From Rhizosaccharibacter radicis (GTDB lineage Bacteria; Pseudomonadota; Alphaproteobacteria; Acetobacterales; Acetobacteraceae): a stretch of DNA of 64,000 nucleotides. A model generated the notes under the pieces. The model saw nothing but the letters and a program-made list of their open reading frames with translations, made no database searches and was not told where the DNA came from. Positions 37,857-46,309 of the stretch are shown one piece after another; position 1 is the stretch's first letter; each line of letters begins with the position of its first letter. The position numbers were made by a program, and so were the translations under genes. The stretch spans positions 124,001 through 188,000 of the forward strand of contig JAMZEJ010000005.1 in assembly GCA_024508355.1 (NCBI GenBank), given 5' to 3'.

Positions 37857-38510
37857 ATGACGCTTCAGCTTTCCCCGCTCCGCCGCCTGTTGCTGGTTCT
37901 GCTGCTGGGCGCGGCACCGGTGATGGCCATCCACGCGGCGGCCCACGCCCAGGGGGTCGATCCGAGCGACGAGCGCGAGGCCAAGGACCAGGCGGAAGCG
38001 GCGCAGCGCAAGGCGGACGAGCGCGCCAAGGCGCCGCCGCCCGCGATCCCGGGCGCGGTGTCGGACGAGGAAACCTCCACCTCGGCCCACAGCGGCGCCG
38101 ACCTCGAGCCGACCGCCGCTTTGTTCGATTCCATCAATCGCGGCAGCCTCACCGGTGCCAAGGAAGCGCTGAACCGGGGCGCCGACATCCAGGGCAAGAA
38201 CGAGCTCGGCATGTCGCCGCTCGACATGTCGATCGACCTGAGCCGCAACGACATCACCTTCCTGCTGCTGTCCATGCGCAACAGCGACAGCTCGCAGAAC
38301 GCTCCGGTGGTGGCGAGCGCGGCGGGCACCGCCGGAGGGTCGGACGGCAAGGACGATGCGGGGCGGAAGAACAAGCATCGCCGCCGCGGCCATGACAGCG
38401 AGCTGGCGGACGCCGGCACGCCCGCCAAGCCTGCACGCTCGGTGCGGGTGGCCTCCGATGGCGGCACGCCCAAGCCGGAGATCGGCTTCCTCGGCTTCAA
38501 CGGCAGCTGA
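37857..38510 (+). CDS. Exported ankyrin-repeat protein
   Basis: The 217-residue protein has a signal peptide (PLRRLLLVLLLGAAPVMAIHAAAHAQG) followed by a charged helix and one to two ankyrin-like repeats (LFDSINRGSLTGAKEALNRGADIQGKNELGMSPLDMSIDLSRNDI in continuous reading). A basic KNKHRRRGHD patch and low-complexity tail follow. It lies 141 bases after the VWA gene and may be the last member of the MoxR operon; ankyrin proteins of the periplasm usually mediate protein contacts. ATG 37857 is preferred over an earlier in-frame ATG because it begins the signal peptide. Confidence 0.75.
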   Translation: MTLQLSPLRRLLLVLLLGAAPVMAIHAAAHAQGVDPSDEREAKDQAEAAQRKADERAKAPPPAIPGAVSDEETSTSAHSGADLEPTAALFDSINRGSLTGAKEALNRGADIQGKNELGMSPLDMSIDLSRNDITFLLLSMRNSDSSQNAPVVASAAGTAGGSDGKDDAGRKNKHRRRGHDSELADAGTPAKPARSVRVASDGGTPKPEIGFLGFNGS

Positions 38511-39259
38511 CGCGGCCGCTGCCGGCCGAGCAGCAACCAGGCCTTCGCGAACGGATCGTGCGGCCTTCGCCGCGCGGGGCCAGCCGGATTTCGCCCGGGG
38601 GGCTTCGGCCTCGAAAGCTCGTGATCGCTTTCCCTTAGTCCGCCGAGCAGAGCCTGCGGCCGAACACGTCGCTTCGCGGCAGAAGCGGGGGGAACGATGG
38701 TCGCCGGCCGAACGAGGCGCCAGTCGGTGTCAGGCTGCGGTCCCGGCCTCTTCCACCCGCCGCGCCAAGCCCCTGATCTCCCGTTGACGACCGGGTGCTC
38801 GCGACCGGGTTAGCTGAGAGGCGAGGTTCATCGGGGACCGCGCCATTCAACACCCCATCCCTGCACGGCGCGTCGCGACCATCCATGGCCGCACGTGGGG
38901 TCATCCAAGCGACCGTTTGAAACTTCCGGCGAGCGGGGTCGCGGCCGGGGCGCTGCAGCCGGCCGGGAACGCCGCCGCCAGGAACGGCCTTCCCAGCTGT
39001 CTGCTCGCATCGAAGCGCCCGGCCGCCGGCGTCACCGCGCGGCGGGCCGAACAGGGCTGGAGCGCGCGGATCCGCTGCTGGCCGTCCATCATCTCGATAG
39101 GGCGGCTCGCCCCCGGGAAGACGACACCCCGGGCCCGATCCCGTTCCCATTCCCGCGACCTCGCGTTGTTGCCACCGGATGCGATCCGGGCTTTACCGGA
39201 CGCCCTCCCGCGCCGCAGGACGCGGAGACGCGCCTTCCACCGGTTCCAGGGCTCCTTCC
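38511..39259. other. Intergenic region without a recognisable gene
   Basis: About 0.75 kb between the ankyrin and EamA genes. Open frames on both strands have arginine/glycine-rich translations with no ribosome binding sites or family resemblance. No tRNA T-loop (GGTTCRANYCC), long inverted repeat or insertion-sequence end was seen. The base composition is slightly less G-rich than in the genes. It must contain the terminator of the MoxR operon and the promoter of the EamA gene, but I cannot point to either. Confidence 0.5.
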
Positions 39260-40198
39260 ATGTCTTCCGCTTCGACCGTCGCCGGCACGGCGGACGGCGG
39301 CGCGTCCGGCGATCTGCGCCGGCGGCTGCTGGCGATCCCGAGCCTGCTGTGCGGGATGCTGTCCGTGCAGTGCGGGGCGTCGCTGGCGAAGTCGCTGTTT
39401 CCCGCGTTCGGGCCGGCCGGGATGGTGATGATGCGGACCGGCTTCGCGGCGGCCGCCCTGCTGATCCTGTTGCGGGTTACGGGAAGCACGATCCGGCTGC
39501 GCGGCGGCCGGAGCGCGATCCTGCGGGTGCTGGCCTATGGCGCCTCGCTCGCGGTGATGAACCTGTTGTTCTACGAATCCCTGGTGCGGCTCCCGCTCGG
39601 AATTGCGGTGGCGGTGGAGTTCATGGGGCCGCTGTTCCTGGCGGTGGCCGGTTCGCGGCGGCTCGGCGATCTGTTGTGGGCGGCCCTGGCGATCGGCGGC
39701 CTGCTGCTGCTGCTCGACCCCTTCGGCGGACACGATCCGGTGGACCCGGTCGGGCTGCTGTTCGCGGCCGGCGCGGCGGCCGGCTGGGCGCTCTATATCC
39801 TGACCGGGCGCCGGCTCGGGCAATCCGTGGAAGGGCTGGCCGCCACCGCGCTCGGGATGTCGGTGGGCGCGCTGGTCGCGCTGCCGTTCGGGGCCGCGAC
39901 GATCTCGCAAGCGCTCGCCCATCCGGCCTTGCTGCTGGCCGCGTTCGGCGTAGCGATGCTGTCGAGCGCCCTGCCCTACCCGATCGAGATGATGGCGATG
40001 CGGCGCATGAGCACGCGCACCTTCGCGGTGCTGATGAGCCTGGAGCCCGGGCTGGCGGCGGTGATCGGCCTCGTGCTGCTGCACGAGGCCCTGTCGCTGC
40101 GGGGGGCGGTCGCGGTGGCGATGGTCGTGGTGGCCTCGCTCGGGAGCGCCCTGTTCGACATCCCGCCCCCGGACACCAGGGAGCCTCGGCCGGATTGA
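39260..40198 (+). CDS. EamA/RhtA-family inner-membrane exporter
   Basis: The 312-residue protein has ten predicted transmembrane helices in two EamA halves. Features such as SVQCGASLAKSLFPAFGPAGM at the start and ALSPYPIEM-like LSSALPYPIEMMAMRRM resemble RhtA, the threonine/homoserine exporter, rather than a generic EamA protein. The likely job is efflux of amino acids or related metabolites. ATG 39260 is preceded by GGGCTCC without a strong Shine–Dalgarno; the 27 upstream in-frame codons look non-coding. It converges on ccrM. Confidence 0.85.
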   Translation: MSSASTVAGTADGGASGDLRRRLLAIPSLLCGMLSVQCGASLAKSLFPAFGPAGMVMMRTGFAAAALLILLRVTGSTIRLRGGRSAILRVLAYGASLAVMNLLFYESLVRLPLGIAVAVEFMGPLFLAVAGSRRLGDLLWAALAIGGLLLLLDPFGGHDPVDPVGLLFAAGAAAGWALYILTGRRLGQSVEGLAATALGMSVGALVALPFGAATISQALAHPALLLAAFGVAMLSSALPYPIEMMAMRRMSTRTFAVLMSLEPGLAAVIGLVLLHEALSLRGAVAVAMVVVASLGSALFDIPPPDTREPRPD

Positions 40199-40222
40199 AG
40201 CCCGGCCAGGGCCGGTGGCGGA

Positions 40223-41308
40223 TCAGCCTTCGGCGCGCACCGCCAGCAGACGGTCGCGCAGCGTGTCCAGAGGCATCAGCTGCCCCTCCTGCTCCAGGTG
40301 CCAGAAGGTCCAGCCGTTGCAGGACGGCGCGTTGGTGAGCTGGGCGCCGACCTGATGGATGGAGCCGCGGCGGCTGCCGGCCACAAGCGTCCCGTCGGGC
40401 GACACGGTGGCCGAGACCCGCCGGCTCTTGTCGCAGAGCCGGGTGCCGGGCGGCACCAGACCCTGTTCCACCAGACTGCCGAACGGCACGCGCGGAACGT
40501 CGCGCTTGGCCGGGGTGGCGACCGCCTCCCCTTCCGCGAGCGGGCGTTCGCGCCGGAACCGGCCGATGGCGGCTTCCGCATAGTCCGGATGGCGTTCGAT
40601 GCCGATGAAGCGGCGGCGGAGGCGCTTGGCCATCGCCGCCGTGGTGCCGGTGCCGGTGAAGGGATCGAGCACGATATCGTCGATGCCCGTGGACGCGAGC
40701 AAAACGCGGTGCAGCAGGCTTTCCGGCTTCTGGGTGGGATGCAGCTTGAGGCCGTGGGCGTTGCGCAGCCGCTCGCCTCCGGTGCAGAGCGGCAGCAGCC
40801 AGTCCGAGCGCATCTGGACGTCGTCGTTGAGCGCCTTCATGGCCGCATAGTTGAAGCGGTAGCGGCTGTTCTTGCCGCGCGCCGCCCAGATCATGGTCTC
40901 GTGCGCGTTGGTGAAGCGCCGGCCGCGGAAATTCGGCATCGGGTTGGATTTGCGCCAGATCACGTCGTTCAGGATCCAGAATCCCAGGTCCTGCAGGATC
41001 GTGCCGATGCGGAAGATGTTGTGGTAGGAGCCGATCACCCAGATGGTGGCGTCCTTGCGCATCACCCGGCGCGCTTCGCTCAGCCACTCGCGGGTGAAGC
41101 GGTCGTATTCCGCGAAATCGCCGAACTTGTCCCAGTCGTCGTCCACCCCGTCCACGAGGCTGTCGTCCGGACGCCGCAATTCCCCGCGGAGCTGCAGGTT
41201 GTAGGGGGGATCGGCGAACACGCAATCGACTGAGCCCGCCGGCAGGAGCCGCATCATCTCGACACAATCGCCAAGCAGGATCTGGTCGAGCGGCAGTTCC
41301 ACCGGCAT
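40223..41308 (-). CDS. ccrM: CcrM-type DNA adenine-N6 methyltransferase (GANTC)
   Basis: CcrM methylates adenine in GANTC and couples gene expression to the cell cycle in alphaproteobacteria. The 361-residue beta-class enzyme has the order catalytic motif IV DPPY (FADPPYNLQL) first, then the AdoMet motif FxGxG (LDPFTGTGTTAAMAKRL). The C-terminal extension of about 85 residues with GSIHQVGAQLTNAPSCNGW is the CcrM-specific DNA-contacting domain absent from other beta-class enzymes. ATG 41308 follows a GGGA. It lies just downstream of rnhB on the same strand, a conserved alphaproteobacterial pair. Confidence 0.96.
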   Translation of the reverse strand: MPVELPLDQILLGDCVEMMRLLPAGSVDCVFADPPYNLQLRGELRRPDDSLVDGVDDDWDKFGDFAEYDRFTREWLSEARRVMRKDATIWVIGSYHNIFRIGTILQDLGFWILNDVIWRKSNPMPNFRGRRFTNAHETMIWAARGKNSRYRFNYAAMKALNDDVQMRSDWLLPLCTGGERLRNAHGLKLHPTQKPESLLHRVLLASTGIDDIVLDPFTGTGTTAAMAKRLRRRFIGIERHPDYAEAAIGRFRRERPLAEGEAVATPAKRDVPRVPFGSLVEQGLVPPGTRLCDKSRRVSATVSPDGTLVAGSRRGSIHQVGAQLTNAPSCNGWTFWHLEQEGQLMPLDTLRDRLLAVRAEG

Positions 41309-41375
41309 CAATCCCGTCACGACGCGGTTCTTTCGCGAGATCGCCCGGCCGCCGGGGGGCGCGGGTGCGGGGAGG

Positions 41376-42032
41376 TCAGCATGGCGCGATGCCGACGGGC
41401 CGCCCGGCAGGCCCCGCGGGAGCAAGCTCGAGCATAGCCTGCCGCACGGTGCCGAACCCCGCCCGATGATGGCGGGTGGCACCGTGCCGCAGCAATGCGG
41501 CGCGATGGGCGGCGGTGCCGTAGCCGGCGTTCCGGGCCCAGCCATAATCGGGAAAACGTGCCGCAAGCCGCGCCATCAGCCGGTCGCGAAGCACCTTCGC
41601 CACGATGGACGCCGCCGCGATCGACAGGCTGAGACCGTCGCCGCCCACGAGAGCGCGGGATGCACAGGCAAGGGGCGGACACCGGTTGCCGTCCACCAGA
41701 ACCAGATCGGGCCGGCGCGGCAGGCGCGCCACGGCGCGCGACATCGCGAGCATGCTGGCCTGGAGGATGTTGAAACGGGCGATCTCCGGCACGGAGGCGG
41801 CCGATACCGCGATCAGCACGTCGGGACACCGCCTCAGCAAGCCATAGGCATGCTCCCGTGCGGCGATCGACAGGCGTTTCGAGTCGTCGAGACAACCCGC
41901 GAGGTCGGGCTCGGGCGGAACCAGGAAAATGACCGCGGCGGCCACCACCGGTCCGGCGAGCGGTCCCCGCCCGACCTCGTCCACGCCGGCCACCAGACCA
42001 CCGGCTGTCGTCTCGTGGCTGTAGTCCGGCAT
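41376..42032 (-). CDS. rnhB: Ribonuclease HII
   Basis: RNase HII cuts RNA in RNA–DNA hybrids and single ribonucleotides misincorporated in DNA. The 218-residue protein shows the catalytic carboxylates in [16 protein letters not shown] and DDSKRLS, the LVDGN strand, and the [15 protein letters not shown] motif with its Asp. It ends GFGTVRQ. The start MPDYSHE at 42032 matches homologues; the frame continues upstream through Pro/Gly/Ser codons made of 15-bp repeats to a TTG at 42146, which I consider non-coding but cannot exclude. It is followed by ccrM 67 bases later. Confidence 0.96.
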   Translation of the reverse strand: MPDYSHETTAGGLVAGVDEVGRGPLAGPVVAAAVIFLVPPEPDLAGCLDDSKRLSIAAREHAYGLLRRCPDVLIAVSAASVPEIARFNILQASMLAMSRAVARLPRRPDLVLVDGNRCPPLACASRALVGGDGLSLSIAAASIVAKVLRDRLMARLAARFPDYGWARNAGYGTAAHRAALLRHGATRHHRAGFGTVRQAMLELAPAGPAGRPVGIAPC

Positions 42033-42048
42033 CCCTGCTCCGTCACCA

Positions 42049-42078
42049 CCCGGCGAATCGGGGCCCGGCGAATCGGGA
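42049..42078 (-). repeat. 15-bp tandem repeat with two GANTC sites upstream of rnhB–ccrM
   Basis: CCCGGCGAATCGGGG (42049–42063) and CCCGGCGAATCGGGA (42064–42078) differ only in the last base. Each contains one GAATC, a GANTC site (42055–42059 and 42070–42074), the recognition sequence of the CcrM enzyme encoded downstream. The repeat ends 17 bases before the rnhB start, in the probable leader of the rnhB–ccrM transcript. Confidence 0.9.
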
Positions 42079-42199
42079 CCCGGACCGGGTCGCGGCGGCG
42101 CCGGCCTGCCGGAACAGCAAGACCATCTTTTGCCGAGCCGAGGCAAGCGGCGGTCGGGAGGGCGGTCAGGAAGACGGCGTCTTCGCTCGCCGAACGGAT

Positions 42200-42230
42200 G
42201 GCGGGGCGGGCGGGCCCTGGGGACCCCGCC
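42200..42230 (-). terminator. Hairpin after the CsbD-like gene
   Basis: GGCGGGG (42200–42206) pairs with CCCCGCC (42224–42230) immediately beyond the stop of the minus-strand CsbD-like gene at 42237. A competing inner stem (GGGCGGG/CCCGCCC) is possible. There is no T-run, so this is a weak candidate for transcription termination. Confidence 0.35.
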
Positions 42231-42236
42231 CTCCGA

Positions 42237-42515
42237 TTAGGAGCGGGACGGCGTGATCAGGAAGCCCAGTAGGAATCCGACGCCGGCGGCGATCCCGAGC
42301 GCCGCGAACGGCTGGTCGCGAACCAGCGCCAGCGCACCTTCGACCCCGTCCTGGGCCTGGTCGTACACGTCGCCGAATTGCTGCTGCACCTTGCCGCCGA
42401 GCTGATCGAACTTGCCTTCGGCCTGCAGCCCGGTGTCGCCCGTGAGGCCACCGGCTGCATCCTTCAGCCGCCCGACGCCTTCGTTGACCACGCCTTCGAC
42501 CTTGTTCTCGTCCAT
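42237..42515 (-). CDS. CsbD-like stress protein with C-terminal membrane segment
   Basis: The 92-residue protein joins a CsbD-type N-terminus (MDENKVEGVVNEGVGRLKDAAGGLTGD) to a DUF883/ElaB-like hydrophobic C-terminus (FAALGIAAGVGFLLGFLI). CsbD proteins are induced by general or osmotic stress; the membrane tail suggests anchoring to the inner membrane. The start is firm: AAAGGAG lies seven bases before ATG 42515. It is a paralogue of the gene at 54912–55166, with the same layout. Confidence 0.85.
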   Translation of the reverse strand: MDENKVEGVVNEGVGRLKDAAGGLTGDTGLQAEGKFDQLGGKVQQQFGDVYDQAQDGVEGALALVRDQPFAALGIAAGVGFLLGFLITPSRS

Positions 42516-42708
42516 GAGCGACTCCTTTAGCGGCTGCGCGGGCGGCCCGTCGGGCCCGAACGGTTCCCGTCGATCAGGCGGCAAACGGAACGAACCGGGG
42601 AGCGGTTCCCAAGATCCGGCTCCCAGATCCGGTTCCCCATGTCCCCGGAGGCCGGCCTGCGACCCTGCGGGTTGCATCGGCACGGGATTGGGAGATGGTG
42701 GAACCGCC

Positions 42709-44364
42709 ATGCCGGCCTTCTCCTTGATCCATTCCCTGTTCGCCCGCCGCAGCGGCGGGGGCGTCGCGTCGGGCGGTCTGTCGCGCGAAGGGCGCATCAC
42801 CGCGCTGATCGTCGCCAGCGCCATGTTCATGGAGCAGCTCGACGCCACGGTGCTGACCACGGCGTTGCCCACCATGGCCCGGTCGTTCGGCGTGGACCCG
42901 CTGCACATGAGCGTGGCGCTTACCTCCTACCTGGTGAGCCTGTCGGTGCTGATCCCGGCGAGCGGGCGCGTCGCCGACCGGATCGGCAGCCGCACCGTGT
43001 TCACCCTGGCGATCGTGCTGTTCACGCTGGGCTCGATCCTGTGCGGCCTGTCGCGGTCCCTCGGCTTCCTGGTGGGGGCACGCCTGCTCCAGGGCGCGGG
43101 CGGCGCCCTGATGGTGCCCGTGGGGCGGCTGGTGCTGCTGCGGGCGGTTCCGAAGGCGCAGCTGGTCAGCGCGATGGCCTGGGTGTTGTTGCCCGCCACG
43201 ATCGGACCGTTGATCGGGCCGCCGCTGGGGGGCTTCCTCACCACCTTCCTGTCATGGCGCTGGATCTTCTACATCAATATCCCGGCCGGATTGCTGGGTC
43301 TGGCCCTGGCCTGGCGCTTCATCCCGCAAATGCGCGCCGAGGAACCGGCGCCCTTCGACGGGATCGGGATGGTGCTGTCGGGCGTGGCGCTGGCCGGGCT
43401 GGTGTTCGGGCTGGAGCTGGCCACCCACCGCGGCGCTCCGCTCCCGGTGACGCTGGCGGTGCTGGCGGCTGGTCTGGCGGCGGGGGCGCTCTACGCGGTG
43501 CACAGCCGGCGAGTGCGCGATCCGATCCTGGATTTCGGGCTGCTGCGCTACCAGACCTTCCGGTTGTCGCTGATGTCGGGTTCGGCCACGCGGATCATGA
43601 TCGGCGCGATGCCGTTCCTGATCCCGACCATGTTGCAGGTGGGGCTGGGCGCCTCGGCGGCGCAGAGCGGAACGGTGACGCTGGCCACCACCGTCGGCAG
43701 CATCCCGATGCGGCTGGTGGCCCGGCGCATCCTGCGGCAGGCCGGGTTCCGCCGGGTGATGGTGCTGAATGGCAGCAGCGCCTGCGGGGTGATGATCCTG
43801 TGCGCCCTGTTCCGGCCAGGCATGTCGTTCTGGCTGCTGGCCCTCGTGCTGGCCCTGAGCGGCTTCACCCAGTCGCTGCAGTTCATGGCGTTGAACACGA
43901 TCGCCTATGACGAGGTGCCCCCGGAACGGATGAGCGCCGCCACCAGCTTCTACACCACCTTCCAGCAGCTGGCCCTGACGCTGGGCATCGCCGCCGCCGC
44001 GGCGACCCTCGCCGCCTCGCAGACCTTCCATGGTCGCCATGCCCTGGCGATGGTGGATTTCAGCACCTGCTTCGTGGTGGTGGGCCTGGTGTCGCTGCTC
44101 GCGGTGCCGGGGGCCATGCGCCTGCCGGCGGACGCGGGCAGCACGATCAGCGGCCACCGCGCCGGCGGCCGGGGCGATAGCGGCCGGGGCGATGGCAGCC
44201 GGGGCGATGACGGAGGTGTCGGCGAGGCATCGCCGGGCGACATCGGGCGCCACGACGACGCCGAGCGACCGGACGATTTCGGGCCGGACGAGGTGGCGAT
44301 ATCGCCCGCCGCGATGCCGGTGGGCGAGCGAGTGCCGGCCCCCGAACGAACGACAGGCGGCTGA
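42709..44364 (+). CDS. DHA2-family MFS transporter
   Basis: The 551-residue inner-membrane protein has about 14 transmembrane helices and drug-exporter motifs: AMFMEQLDATVLTTALPTMA, RVADRIGSRTVF (motif A), PATIGPLIGPPLGGFL (motif C). It is most like DHA2 multidrug exporters, without an EmrA-type partner of its own. The C-terminal 75 residues are a charged Gly/Arg/Asp-rich tail partly made of a 15-bp repeat, unusual for the family. The start ATG 42709 is preceded by GGTGGA; the frame is open upstream into the csbD-like antisense. Confidence 0.9.
   Translation: MPAFSLIHSLFARRSGGGVASGGLSREGRITALIVASAMFMEQLDATVLTTALPTMARSFGVDPLHMSVALTSYLVSLSVLIPASGRVADRIGSRTVFTLAIVLFTLGSILCGLSRSLGFLVGARLLQGAGGALMVPVGRLVLLRAVPKAQLVSAMAWVLLPATIGPLIGPPLGGFLTTFLSWRWIFYINIPAGLLGLALAWRFIPQMRAEEPAPFDGIGMVLSGVALAGLVFGLELATHRGAPLPVTLAVLAAGLAAGALYAVHSRRVRDPILDFGLLRYQTFRLSLMSGSATRIMIGAMPFLIPTMLQVGLGASAAQSGTVTLATTVGSIPMRLVARRILRQAGFRRVMVLNGSSACGVMILCALFRPGMSFWLLALVLALSGFTQSLQFMALNTIAYDEVPPERMSAATSFYTTFQQLALTLGIAAAAATLAASQTFHGRHALAMVDFSTCFVVVGLVSLLAVPGAMRLPADAGSTISGHRAGGRGDSGRGDGSRGDDGGVGEASPGDIGRHDDAERPDDFGPDEVAISPAAMPVGERVPAPERTTGG
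44166..44210 (+). repeat. 15-bp tandem repeat, three units, in the MFS tail
   Basis: Units CGGCCGGGGCGATAG, CGGCCGGGGCGATGG and CAGCCGGGGCGATGA (44166, 44181, 44196) encode GRGDS, GRGDG and SRGDD-like pentapeptides in the cytoplasmic C-terminal tail of the DHA2 transporter. Confidence 0.85.
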
Positions 44365-44426
44365 CCTCACCGGCCGCCGCCTTCATCGACATCTGGAACG
44401 GATCCCGGGCTCGATGCCCGGACGGA

Positions 44427-44600
44427 TCAGAAGGCGGAACGGGCCGCCCACATGCTGATGCGATTGCCGGAGTAGGACGCAGGCACCATCTCGCGCAGCG
44501 TATCCGCCACCGGGTGATCGACATGGTCGAGACGCGCACGCAGCTCGTCGGCGTGGCGCTGGAGGGCTTCGGTCTCGATCGCGAAGAGCCTGCGGAACAT
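44427..44600 (-). CDS. Small hypothetical protein (57 residues)
   Basis: I do not recognise this protein. It reads MFRRLFAIETEALQRHADEL, then an Arg/Leu/Glu helix, PASYSGNRISMWAARSAF at the end. Two amphipathic helices are likely; no membrane helix or signal peptide. The ATG at 44600 has AGGAGT nine bases upstream, good evidence for translation. It converges on the MFS gene and is divergent from the RND operon; the palindromic site at 44650 lies just upstream of it. Confidence 0.6.
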   Translation of the reverse strand: MFRRLFAIETEALQRHADELRARLDHVDHPVADTLREMVPASYSGNRISMWAARSAF

Positions 44601-44949
44601 CGGGCGCTACTCCTGTTCGACATCGGCCGGTGCGGCGAGACCACCGGCATAGACATTGTCTAGCACCATCCCGTTTGCGCCACAATGTCGCCTTGTTTGC
44701 CTCACGAAGCCGTGTTTCGTTCGTTGTTCGTTCTTTTTTGACGTCCTAAGTGCTTGTTGTTGCGTGCGTGATGGGATGACGGATCGGGCGCGAGCGCTCC
44801 AATTGAGGCAGCGGCGCCACGTTTCGATACATTACATCAAGTCCAGGCGGACGCTCGACCGACCTTGCTTTCCCGCTGTCCGTGCTAGGGTGTGGCATGC
44901 AATCCGAGCGGAGCCGCAGGGCGTCGCGGGGTCGATGGTGGGAGCGACG
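44601..44949. other. Divergent regulatory region of the RND operon
   Basis: This 349-base region between the 57-residue gene and mdtA is markedly richer in T than its surroundings (a TTCTTTTTTGACG stretch near 44735). It holds the palindromes described separately. A possible sigma-70 promoter for mdtA is TTGAGG (44803–44808) with GATACA 17 bases on (44826–44831); the match to consensus is modest. Several in-frame start codons upstream of 44950 give low-complexity translations and are not supported. Confidence 0.45.
44650..44689. promoter_or_regulatory. Palindrome plus half-site, candidate repressor operator
   Basis: TAGACA (44650–44655) and TGTCTA (44657–44662) form a 13-base palindrome. A second element, ACAATGTC (44682–44689), is the exact reverse complement of GACATTGT inside the first (44652–44659), placed 30 bases away, three helical turns. 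The arrangement suits a dimeric repressor in the region shared by the 57-residue gene and the RND operon. Confidence 0.4.
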
Positions 44950-46263
44950 ATGGAAGAGCCGACCGAGCGCGAACCGCGCGCGCCGGAACACGTACGGGTC
45001 GACTCCCAAACGCCGCCATCGTCCGCCGCCACGCCACGCCGCCGGCGTCGCTGGCTTCCCTGGCTGATCCTGTTGATCGCGATCTCCGCGGTGGCCTTTG
45101 CGCTGCTGCGGCCGCGCTCCCAGACGGGGAACCCCGGCGGCGGGCATCGCCATGGAGGAGGAAGTGCCGGGCAGGAAGCGGCCGGCCCGCAGCCTGTGAC
45201 GGTGGCCAAGGCGCATCTCGGCGACATGCCGGTGGTACTGACCCAGCTCGGCACGGTGACGCCGCTCGCCACCATCACGGTGCAGTCGCAGCTGTCCGGC
45301 TATCTGCTGGAGGTGAACTTCACCGAGGGTCAGACCGTCCACAAGGGCGACCAGCTCGCCCTGGTGGACCCCCGCCTCTACCAAGCGCAGCTCGTGCAGT
45401 ACGAGGGCGCGCTGGTGCGCGATCAGGCCCAGCTGCGGGAAGCGAAGGCGGACCTCGCCCGCTACCAGCTGCTCCTGAGCCAGAAGAGCATCGCCTCCCA
45501 GACCGCGCAGAACCAGATCTTCGTGGTCGGGCAGTACGAGGGCGCGGTGAAGGCCGACCAGGGGCAGATCGACTACGCCAAGCAGCAGATCGACTACTGC
45601 CATATCCGCTCGCCGGTGGACGGCCGCGTCGGGCTGCGACAGGTGGATGCCGGCAACTACATCACGTCGAGCGCCACCAACGGCCTGGTGGTGGTGACCC
45701 AGCTGCACCCGATCTCCGTGATCTTCACCATTCCCCAGGACCAGATCCCCGCGGTGCAGGACCAGCTGCGCGCCGGCGCCACCCTGCAGGTGGAAGCCTA
45801 CGACCGGACCAACACGGTGAAGCTGGCGACGGGCAAGGTGTTCACGCTGGACAACACCATCGACACGGCCACCGGCACAGTGCGGATCCGGTCGATGTTC
45901 CCCAACGAGGACGATCGGCTGTTCCCCAACCAGTTCGTCAACGCGCGGCTGCTGTTGCGCACGGTTCACGACGCGGTGCTGGTGCCGACGGGCGCGATCC
46001 AGGCGGGTTCGCAAGGCAACTTCGTGTATGTGGTGAAACCCGACGACACCGTGGACGTGCGCGACGTGACCACCGGCGTCAGCGCCGATGGGCAGGTGCT
46101 GGTCAGCAAGGGACTGGCGGCCGGGGAAACCGTCGTGACCGACGGCACGGACCGGCTCCATGCGGGCTCGAAGGTGCGGGTGCCGGCGACGTCGCCGTCG
46201 GCACCGGCCGCGAACGACGACCAGGCGGCCGGCGCGCATCGTCGGCATCGTCGGAGCCAGTGA
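44950..46263 (+). CDS. mdtA: RND efflux periplasmic adaptor subunit, MdtA type
   Basis: The adaptor joins the RND pumps to the outer-membrane factor. The 437-residue protein has a basic cytoplasmic N-terminus, one anchor helix ([18 protein letters not shown]), a His/Gly-rich linker, lipoyl halves ([22 protein letters not shown] and [16 protein letters not shown]), an alpha-hairpin and beta-barrel. MdtA-specific features include [17 protein letters not shown] and SIFTIPQ-like [14 protein letters not shown] 44950 has GGGAG six bases upstream; ATG 44935 is the alternative. It is the first gene of a four-gene operon with mdtB, mdtC and the channel. Confidence 0.94.
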   Translation: MEEPTEREPRAPEHVRVDSQTPPSSAATPRRRRRWLPWLILLIAISAVAFALLRPRSQTGNPGGGHRHGGGSAGQEAAGPQPVTVAKAHLGDMPVVLTQLGTVTPLATITVQSQLSGYLLEVNFTEGQTVHKGDQLALVDPRLYQAQLVQYEGALVRDQAQLREAKADLARYQLLLSQKSIASQTAQNQIFVVGQYEGAVKADQGQIDYAKQQIDYCHIRSPVDGRVGLRQVDAGNYITSSATNGLVVVTQLHPISVIFTIPQDQIPAVQDQLRAGATLQVEAYDRTNTVKLATGKVFTLDNTIDTATGTVRIRSMFPNEDDRLFPNQFVNARLLLRTVHDAVLVPTGAIQAGSQGNFVYVVKPDDTVDVRDVTTGVSADGQVLVSKGLAAGETVVTDGTDRLHAGSKVRVPATSPSAPAANDDQAAGAHRRHRRSQ

Positions 46264-46309
46264 CGACCGTGCCCGTGGGGAACAGCCGCGGCCGCAGGAT
46301 CGGCCGACC

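Noticed and set aside
38635..39150. 171-codon minus-strand open frame in the 38.5–39.2 kb gap
   Set aside because: Composition (Arg/Gly/Pro) is typical of non-coding GC-rich frames; no start signal and no family resemblance.
42033..42146. Possible N-terminal extension of rnhB to TTG 42146
   Set aside because: The frame is open, but the sequence is repeat-derived Pro/Gly/Ser and RNase HII normally starts near MPDYSHE. Kept only as an alternative start.
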